The notes below the pieces were generated by a model. That model was given only the letters and a program-made list of their open reading frames with translations. It made no database searches and was not told where the DNA came from. The position numbers were made by a program, and so were the translations under genes. Source: an uncultured Collinsella sp. (GTDB lineage Bacteria; Actinomycetota; Coriobacteriia; Coriobacteriales; Coriobacteriaceae). From it: DNA of 7,823 bases. The stretch covers positions 1-7,823 of the forward strand of contig UQQL01000079.1 of assembly GCA_900543275.1 (NCBI GenBank), in the 5' to 3' direction. This document shows, one piece after another, positions 1 to 4,287 of the stretch (its first letter is position 1; each line of letters starts with the position of its first letter).

Positions 1-49
1 ACGAGATTACTACGCGTCTCGTGGGCTCGGAGATGTGTATAAGAGACAG
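1..49 (+). other. Illumina Nextera i7 adapter contamination (not genomic)
   Basis: Bases 1-7 (acgagat) are the end of the Illumina P7 flow-cell sequence. Bases 8-15 (tactacgc) sit where the 8-base i7 index belongs, and from memory they match the adapter-strand form of Nextera XT index N719. Bases 16-30 (gtctcgtgggctcgg) are the read-2 transposase adapter, and 31-49 (agatgtgtataagagacag) are the 19-bp Tn5 mosaic end. Genomic sequence starts at base 50. The order P7, index, adapter, mosaic end is exactly that of a library molecule, so this is untrimmed adapter and not a natural Tn5 end. Confidence 0.98.
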
Positions 50-239
50 GGTTCTCGATAGCACGAAGCATCTCGTCGGAAAGGCCCAGCTCGTCAAAGG
101 CGGGCAGGCTCTCGGTAGCGGACTCGACGGCCTGGGCAGCATTGGCCTCATCGGCAGCATCGAAGGCAGCCTGGGTCATGGCCTCGCGGGTCTCGTCCAG
201 AATCTCGGCGTCGGTGACGTCGGATACAGAATTACGCAT
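50..239 (-). CDS. N-terminus of probable DEAD-box RNA helicase (partial, cut by contig end)
   Basis: Reading leftwards from ATG at 239-237 gives 63 open codons before the adapter junction, with no stop. Residues 1-45 are an acidic, Ala-rich extension. Residues 46-63 read PAFDELGLSDEMLRAIEN. This matches the start of the DEAD-box Q-motif region: an aromatic F (F48) before the E-L-G-L helix, which in the family is followed by GY.xPTPIQ, here lost beyond the junction. Family role, by established knowledge: ATP-dependent RNA unwinding in ribosome assembly, RNA decay or cold adaptation. Upstream on the minus strand, AAGGAA lies about 9 bases before the ATG as a usable ribosome binding site. The gene diverges from the FHA gene. 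The helicase call rests only on this short N-terminal signature, with none of the catalytic motifs visible. The subfamily cannot be told. Confidence 0.7.
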
Positions 240-509
240 ATGTTGTTGTTCCTTATCTGCACGCGCAATGGGCACGGCATGCGGCCGCGCGGGCGTGCTT
301 GGTAGTGCGCTAATACATACAAAAACGGGTGCGCACAGAGAGGACGTTGCTCAGCACGCTGGCGATCGCTTTGGCAGCCCTATCACGCGCCGTCCAGACG
401 CAGCAGCACTAAACGATGGAGCAGATTCGCCGCGGGTTAGTATACCCGTGCTTCGCATGCCCCCACGTAAACCACAGATGACGAGGCGGACGCGGCGGGC
501 CCGGCTGAT

Positions 510-568
510 TGTCTCAATCTGTAACGGCTGCGAAGCAAAACCGGCCCCAAATGTTACAGAACAAGACA
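510..568. repeat. 59-bp inverted-repeat element, copy 1 (degenerate)
   Basis: The left arm at 510-526 is TGTCTCAATCTGTAACG and the right arm at 552-568 is TGTTACAGAACAAGACA. The arms pair at 13 of 17 positions, with the mismatches at arm positions 6-8 and 17. The spacer is 25 bp. Total length and spacer length equal those of the two copies at 4008-4066 and 4089-4147, but the spacer sequence differs. No target-site duplication is visible (ctgat on the left, gaggg on the right). It ends 43 bp before the promoter candidate of the FHA gene. Function is unknown. Confidence 0.85.
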
Positions 569-611
569 GAGGGGGATTTCCGTCCAGTCCAAACCAAATC
601 TCTCAGTCTTC

Positions 612-639
612 CTGCAATTTCGAACATGTGGCCTATAAT
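612..639 (+). promoter_or_regulatory. Candidate promoter for the FHA gene
   Basis: A perfect TATAAT -10 box lies at 634-639. The best -35 candidate is ctgcaa at 612-617, 16 bp upstream, which matches TTGACA at only three of six positions. Transcription would start near 646 and give a leader of about 100 nt before the GTG at 747. The weak -35 and the inverted repeat ending at 568 leave room for an activator, but that is inference. Confidence 0.45.
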
Positions 640-733
640 GTTGCTTTGGTTACGCTATATATTGCGCAGCCATTTAATACGTCGCCCACCGGGGGCCATT
701 AATTCCTATCGCCATATTGGCTAGGAAGCAATC

Positions 734-742
734 AAAGGAGGT
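734..742 (+). promoter_or_regulatory. Ribosome binding site fixing the FHA gene start
   Basis: AAAGGAGGT is an almost full anti-Shine-Dalgarno match. Its GGAGG core ends 5 bases before GTG 747. This favours GTG 747 over the in-frame TTG at 717, which lacks such a site. Confidence 0.9.
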
Positions 743-746
743 ATCC

Positions 747-1709
747 GTGGCAGCAGAGACGCCTTGCTCGGTCCTCTATAACGATATTCGCTCGTTCGGC
801 GGTCTTAAACATCTCGAGATCGCCCAAATGCTCATCAATGGAAACTCTTATCTCGGCAGTACCCTGCTCGAGAAATGCTCTTCCAACCGCTCGTATCTCA
901 CCCGTTACATCGTCCATCGCGAGCCTGACCAGTGCGCGCCCGCCATCTACAGCGACTTTGCCATCACCACGCTCAATCTTTCCGCGGCAATCTGCAGCAA
1001 ACTCGGCAGCGGCGAGTCCGCCTATCAGGCAATCGCCGAGCACTATCGCGGCCCGGCCGCCAACGAAATGATGTCGGCTCTCGCCAGCTACAAGTTGGAC
1101 AGCCGCCTATATGCAAATGCCCTCAATCGCATCGACAACTTTGACGGCAATGCCGTGCGCGAGAAGAGTACGCTTTACCTTATGCTCTTTGTGGCAACGG
1201 GGGCGCTCGCTGACCCCATCCAAGGCGTGGCCACCGTCGAGCGCTTTTGCGACAGCAAGACAGGCGGGCACTTTGGCACCACCGAAACTACCGTCGGACG
1301 TGGCTTTATGCGCAGCCTGGAGCAGCCGCGCGCTGTTGCCCCCAACCTCGGTCTGCTCAGAACCCATGCCGACAACTGCGCCGACATGCAAATCCATCCC
1401 CTCACACGCGATCCGCGCGGCACGGTAATTGGGTCCTTGCCCAAAACCTCGCCCAGCATCACCGATGTAGGCACCGATGCATCGCGCGAGCATCTCCGCA
1501 TTTGGCTCGAAGGTGGACGCTGGTACGCCCAGGGCCTTGGGTCGACCAACGGCACAGTGCTCGAATCGGGCGCGGGCGACGGCGATATTGTGATTGAGCC
1601 GCCGCGCGACCAACGCGAACCCGGCAAGATCTATCCCCCGGTGGAAATCGAAAACAGCGACAGGCTCCATCTGGGTCTCTACACGACATTCCTTGTCATT
1701 GTGGACTAG
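747..1709 (+). CDS. FHA-domain protein (320 aa), putative phosphothreonine reader
   Basis: The GTG start is set by a near-perfect ribosome binding site, and the product is 320 residues ending at TAG 1707-1709. Residues 1 to about 215 are a helical region that I cannot assign to a family. Residues about 222-320 form a forkhead-associated domain. It has an RGTVIGS turn (224-230), the S-R-x-H signature as SREHLRIW (246-253), the phosphothreonine-loop motif GSTNGT (265-270), and a closing strand LHLGLYTTFLVIV (307-319). These key residues (R247, H249, S266, N268, G269) are those FHA domains use to fold around and bind pThr peptides. No signal peptide or membrane segment is seen, so it is probably cytosolic. 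A transmembrane Ser/Thr kinase follows, and such FHA/kinase neighbours are commonly reader and writer of the same signal. The partner assignment is inference; the FHA call is firm. Confidence 0.9.
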   Translation: MAAETPCSVLYNDIRSFGGLKHLEIAQMLINGNSYLGSTLLEKCSSNRSYLTRYIVHREPDQCAPAIYSDFAITTLNLSAAICSKLGSGESAYQAIAEHYRGPAANEMMSALASYKLDSRLYANALNRIDNFDGNAVREKSTLYLMLFVATGALADPIQGVATVERFCDSKTGGHFGTTETTVGRGFMRSLEQPRAVAPNLGLLRTHADNCADMQIHPLTRDPRGTVIGSLPKTSPSITDVGTDASREHLRIWLEGGRWYAQGLGSTNGTVLESGAGDGDIVIEPPRDQREPGKIYPPVEIENSDRLHLGLYTTFLVIVD

Positions 1710-1722
1710 CGCGGACGGCGAT

Positions 1723-1749
1723 CGAAAGACGGTCACCGCCCGTCTTTCG
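1723..1749 (+). terminator. Hairpin terminator candidate after the FHA gene
   Basis: CGAAAGACGG (1723-1732) and CCGTCTTTCG (1740-1749) form a perfect 10-bp stem with a 7-nt loop, starting 13 bp after the FHA stop. No proper T-run follows, only tctactgcctt. It may terminate weakly, or act as a 3' stabiliser or processing stem between the FHA and kinase genes. Confidence 0.6.
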
Positions 1750-1787
1750 TCTACTGCCTTCTACGTCGTAAACGACAATACTCAGCG

Positions 1788-1848
1788 GTATACGTGGGCA
1801 GCGCGGCTATCATAGTACTTTACCGATATCCGCACTGCCCACGTATAC
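1788..1848. repeat. 61-bp near-perfect palindrome upstream of the kinase gene
   Basis: The arms 1788-1811 and 1825-1848 pair at 22 of 24 positions. The outer 14 bp (GTATACGTGGGCAG with CTGCCCACGTATAC) are perfect, and the mismatches are 1802/1834 and 1807/1829. The loop is 13 nt (1812-1824). GCG flanks both sides (1785-1787 and 1849-1851), which could be a 3-bp duplication or chance. It ends 32 bp before the kinase ATG. Its sequence is unrelated to the 59-bp element. It could be an operator, a structured leader, a terminator without a T-run, or a small palindromic repeat. Confidence 0.85.
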
Positions 1849-1870
1849 GCGCGGCAACCCATGCCAGACA

Positions 1871-1875
1871 AAGGA
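1871..1875 (+). promoter_or_regulatory. Ribosome binding site fixing the kinase start
   Basis: AAGGA ends 5 bases before ATG 1881. An in-frame GTG exists at 1794, but it lies inside the palindrome's left arm and would add a 29-residue tail with no family likeness. Confidence 0.8.
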
Positions 1876-1880
1876 ACGCC

Positions 1881-3965
1881 ATGGATACTACCGATAGCGC
1901 CTCTGGCGACAAACTCATCCGTCTCGATACGTTCGATACCGCCGTGGCGGTCGACCCCAGCGCCGAGGACGACGCCAAGCGTCGGTTTATGACGCTTATT
2001 CTCCAGACGGCCCACCGCAACAACGGCAACATCGGGCACGTGCTGCGCGCGATCAACACGAGCGGCGAAGTCTTTGCCGTCAAGCTACTCAAGGACAACG
2101 CCATCCTTTCCGGCCAAGCCCCCGACCGCTCCGCCGAGCAATCGGCCGCGCACCTGGCCAACACCGCCGCACTGTTCGAGGAGTACCGTCATCTGTGTAC
2201 CGTCTCGCACCTGCGCGGGTTTCCGCGCGTCTATGGCTACGGATCGTGCGAGAACGACCCGCTCATCCTCATGGAGTGGGTCGAGGGCACCTCGCTCAGG
2301 CAGGCGCTGCCCTTGCTTCCGCACGATGCCTCGGGCGGGCTGACCACCCAGATGGTCGCCGCCGTCGGAAACGCCGTGCTTCGCGCGCTCTTGATGACCC
2401 AAGGCCTCGTGAATCCGGTCATCCATCGCGACCTGTCGCCTGCCAATATCATGTTCCGCACCACCAGCCGAACGCTCGAGCAGCAGATTGCCGATTGCTC
2501 CTTTGACCCCTGCCTCATCGACATGGGCTCCGCGACCATGGCACTCGGCGACGACACGATCACCCGACGTGCCGACATTTGGCGCTTTGCCACACCCGCA
2601 TATGCCGCGCCCGAGATGCTCACACAGGATATCGAAGGCATCGCGGCCCTTCGCCGCTCGCCCGCGATCGACGTCTATGCGCTTTCGAGCATTCTGTACC
2701 AGCTCTACAGCGGTCGTAAGCCGTTCGACATCGAGTCGACGGGTGCCGCGGCAACCGGCTCGTTCTACCTCATAAAGACCAAGACCAAGCCGGCACCGCT
2801 CAAGCCGCGCCGCGAGGACGATGAAGCGCTCGTCCAGATCATCATGAAAGGCATCTCGGTCGAACAGGGCGATCGCCCTACCGAGCAGCAGATGCTCGAG
2901 GTGCTCTCGGCATACCTCCCCGTTGCAGAATCTGAGGACCGCGAGGGCGCAGGAGACGAGGCCGCAATTGATATCGATTCTGGCACGCACCTTAAGGTCG
3001 ACGTCGCCGGCGAGCGCGCACGAGAGATCCTGGAGCAGGCCCGTCACGATGCCATGACCCGCCGCCGCTTTGTCATCGGCGGCGTCGTTGCAGCCGTTGC
3101 GGGGCTCGGCGTTATCGGGGCGGCGACCCATGGCTTTGGCATCCCCGACTACCTGGACGGCATCCGCGGTTCGCTTGACGACTACACCTGGGCTCAGCTG
3201 CAGGAGATTTCGCTCAAGATTAAGGCCGCCGAGACCCGTAGCGAGGCACACGAGATTGCCAAGCGCTACCACCTGCTCGACGTTGATGGGCATATCCCCT
3301 ATCCGTGCACCAAGCGTGTGAAGCTCGCCAACGGGCTGGAGGTCGGCGCTCAGCTTGTGGGCATCCGCCACGATGAGCTTCTGGACGGGACGGGCAAGGC
3401 CGGGCTGACGTTTATGTTCGATGCGGGTATTGCCGAGCGCGATGCTGCGACTGAACCGCCGAGCGCCGGCTGGGCAGATTGCGAGCTGCGGGAATGGCTC
3501 GACGGCGACGGCCTTAAGCTGCTGCCCAACGAGTTGCGCGCGCTCATTAAAGGGGTCAAGAAGGTCTCGAACAATGTGGGCGCCGCCAACAGTGCATCGT
3601 GTCTGAGCGAGTTGCCCGCAACCCTTTGGCTGCCCGCCATGGTCGAGCTGTGCGGTACGCAACCGCCCGATTCGTTTGCCGAGGGCTATCACTACCTGGC
3701 AGACATCTACAACGGCGAGGGCAAGGAGTATCAGCTCTTCCGCGAGCTCAAGGTGAGCCCGTATTCCACGAACGAGACGATGGTCCGCCAGTGGAAGGGC
3801 AAGGACACCTGCTGGTGGGAACGAACGGTGAGTCCCGACACATCGGAGAGCGAAGGCACGCTCTATATGAACCGTGTGGGCTACGACGGCGACGTCTTTA
3901 CGTACGCAACGCCTGCGGAAAAGCCAAGCAAGCGAACCTGCGTGATCCCCGGGTTCTGCATCTAG
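1881..3965 (+). CDS. Transmembrane Ser/Thr protein kinase with extracytoplasmic DUF6273-like domain (694 aa)
   Basis: Residues about 45-345 are a Hanks-type kinase fold. It has the beta-3 Lys in AVKLL (K68), a catalytic loop HRDLSPAN (D184, N189), a metal-binding DMG in place of DFG (D214-G216), an activation loop with a T-x-T pair (T226, T228), an APE motif (243-245), the helix-F Asp (D264) and the GDRPT of helix I (R332). The glycine loop is weak (N-G-N-I-G, 48-52), and HRDLK is HRDLS. An acidic linker leads to RRR (394-396) and a hydrophobic span (397-420), the only membrane segment. The remaining ~270 residues should be outside the cell. They match DUF6273 from memory: GWADCELREWLDGDG (530-544), LPATLWLPAMVEL (578-590), a WWxR-like WWER (645-648) and a final VIPGFCI. 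The cytosolic kinase probably responds to an external cue, with the FHA protein as likely reader. Kinase call firm; DUF6273 fairly sure; ligand unknown. Confidence 0.9.
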   Translation: MDTTDSASGDKLIRLDTFDTAVAVDPSAEDDAKRRFMTLILQTAHRNNGNIGHVLRAINTSGEVFAVKLLKDNAILSGQAPDRSAEQSAAHLANTAALFEEYRHLCTVSHLRGFPRVYGYGSCENDPLILMEWVEGTSLRQALPLLPHDASGGLTTQMVAAVGNAVLRALLMTQGLVNPVIHRDLSPANIMFRTTSRTLEQQIADCSFDPCLIDMGSATMALGDDTITRRADIWRFATPAYAAPEMLTQDIEGIAALRRSPAIDVYALSSILYQLYSGRKPFDIESTGAAATGSFYLIKTKTKPAPLKPRREDDEALVQIIMKGISVEQGDRPTEQQMLEVLSAYLPVAESEDREGAGDEAAIDIDSGTHLKVDVAGERAREILEQARHDAMTRRRFVIGGVVAAVAGLGVIGAATHGFGIPDYLDGIRGSLDDYTWAQLQEISLKIKAAETRSEAHEIAKRYHLLDVDGHIPYPCTKRVKLANGLEVGAQLVGIRHDELLDGTGKAGLTFMFDAGIAERDAATEPPSAGWADCELREWLDGDGLKLLPNELRALIKGVKKVSNNVGAANSASCLSELPATLWLPAMVELCGTQPPDSFAEGYHYLADIYNGEGKEYQLFRELKVSPYSTNETMVRQWKGKDTCWWERTVSPDTSESEGTLYMNRVGYDGDVFTYATPAEKPSKRTCVIPGFCI

Positions 3966-4007
3966 GGAGCGGGCGTCTTGCCGTGACGGGACCCCCTTCC
4001 CGGTAAT

Positions 4008-4066
4008 TGTCTTGATCTGTAACACTAGCTCGGCAGATACAGGTCTAGATGTTACAGATCAAGACA
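4008..4066. repeat. 59-bp inverted-repeat element, copy 2 (perfect arms)
   Basis: The left arm TGTCTTGATCTGTAACA (4008-4024) is the exact reverse complement of the right arm TGTTACAGATCAAGACA (4050-4066), 17 of 17. The spacer is 25 bp and the arm centres lie 42 bp apart. It begins 42 bp after the kinase stop. The flanks gtaat and tttga give no target-site duplication. No T-run follows, so it is not a canonical terminator. Confidence 0.92.
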
Positions 4067-4088
4067 TTTGAGTTGACCGCGGACGGTC

Positions 4089-4147
4089 TGTCTCGATCTG
4101 TAACAGTTAGAGGTCATATTTGGTGCTAGATGTTACAGAACGAGACA
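4089..4147. repeat. 59-bp inverted-repeat element, copy 3
   Basis: The left arm TGTCTCGATCTGTAACA (4089-4105) pairs with the right arm TGTTACAGAACGAGACA (4131-4147) at 16 of 17 positions. The spacer is 25 bp and shares only its right end (ctaga) with copy 2. Relative to copy 2, arm position 6 is C-G in place of T-A, a compensatory difference. It lies 140 bp upstream of the surface-protein ATG. Confidence 0.92.
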
Positions 4148-4209
4148 TTAGCTTGCCGAGAACTTCGCCTCATAAATGTGACTCAAGTGTGTCGATATTT
4201 CCTTGCCAA

Positions 4210-4221
4210 TGTTGCGCAACA
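4210..4221. promoter_or_regulatory. 12-bp perfect palindrome, possible operator
   Basis: TGTTGCGCAACA is a perfect dyad, 66 bp upstream of the surface-protein start codon. Its size and place suit a dimeric repressor site, but I cannot name a regulator and a 12-bp dyad can occur by chance. Confidence 0.3.
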
Positions 4222-4277
4222 GAAGTCCCTTCGGCGGTCGTAACGTACGAATTGTCATAGGTACCCCTTCAACGATT

Positions 4278-4282
4278 GGGAG
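4278..4282 (+). promoter_or_regulatory. Ribosome binding site of the surface-protein gene
   Basis: GGGAG ends 5 bases before ATG 4288. This favours ATG 4288 over the in-frame TTG at 4276, which overlaps the site. Confidence 0.75.
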
Positions 4283-4287
4283 AAGAA

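Larger units (their letters stand above)
240..746. other. Divergent intergenic region, about 500 bp
   Basis: This region separates the leftward helicase from the rightward FHA gene. It holds one 59-bp inverted-repeat element (510-568), a promoter candidate (612-639) and the FHA ribosome binding site (734-742). A small hairpin (431-437 with 444-450, CGCGGGT/ACCCGTG, one G-T pair) would lie in the helicase leader if that transcript starts far upstream. An open frame crosses 142-702, but it runs antisense through the helicase start and has no ribosome binding site or recognisable protein, so I do not call it. No tRNA or clear riboswitch was seen. Confidence 0.7.
3966..4287. other. Intergenic region and leader of the surface-protein gene
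   Basis: Just after the kinase stop, a short stem CGGGA (3987-3991) with TCCCG (3998-4002) is at best a weak terminator. Two 59-bp inverted-repeat elements follow in tandem, 22 bp apart. The remaining 140 bp before ATG 4288 holds a perfect 12-bp palindrome (4210-4221) and a ribosome binding site. I could not find a convincing -35/-10 pair; TTGCCG (4153) and TTGCCA (4203) lack a properly spaced -10. No RNA gene was recognised. Confidence 0.7.

Noticed and set aside
21..305. Forward 94-residue open frame beginning MGSEMCIRDR
   Set aside because: It starts inside the sequencing adapter and then runs antisense to the helicase N-terminus.
510..568. Integron attC site (59-base element)
   Set aside because: The length is a coincidence: the arms lack the RYYYAAC and GTTRRRY core sites, and no integron integrase or cassette layout is seen.
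142..702. Forward 186-residue open frame
   Set aside because: It is antisense to the helicase start, crosses the 59-bp repeat, has no ribosome binding site and no protein likeness; long open frames are expected by chance at this GC.
1794..1880. Upstream start for the kinase at GTG 1794
   Set aside because: The codons fall inside the 61-bp palindrome and lack a ribosome binding site, while ATG 1881 has AAGGA at ideal spacing.
3054..3965. Internal start at ATG 3054 producing a separate exported DUF6273 protein
   Set aside because: The nearest purine-rich run (about 3032) is too far upstream, and the frame is continuous with the kinase domain.
2085..4025. 646-residue minus-strand open frame opposite the kinase
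   Set aside because: It is the mirror of a real GC-rich gene with clear kinase motifs; the minus reading has no recognisable domain or start site.
4008..4147. Two-unit CRISPR array
   Set aside because: Each unit is itself a 59-bp inverted repeat with its own variable inner spacer. There are only two units and no cas gene, and a third copy stands alone 3.4 kb away.
4008..4147. MITE or insertion-sequence ends
   Set aside because: None of the three copies has a target-site duplication, and no transposase is present. A mobile origin is not excluded, only unsupported.
510..4147. REP/RAYT-type palindromes
   Set aside because: No GTAG-type foot is found next to the hairpins and no RAYT transposase is in the window.
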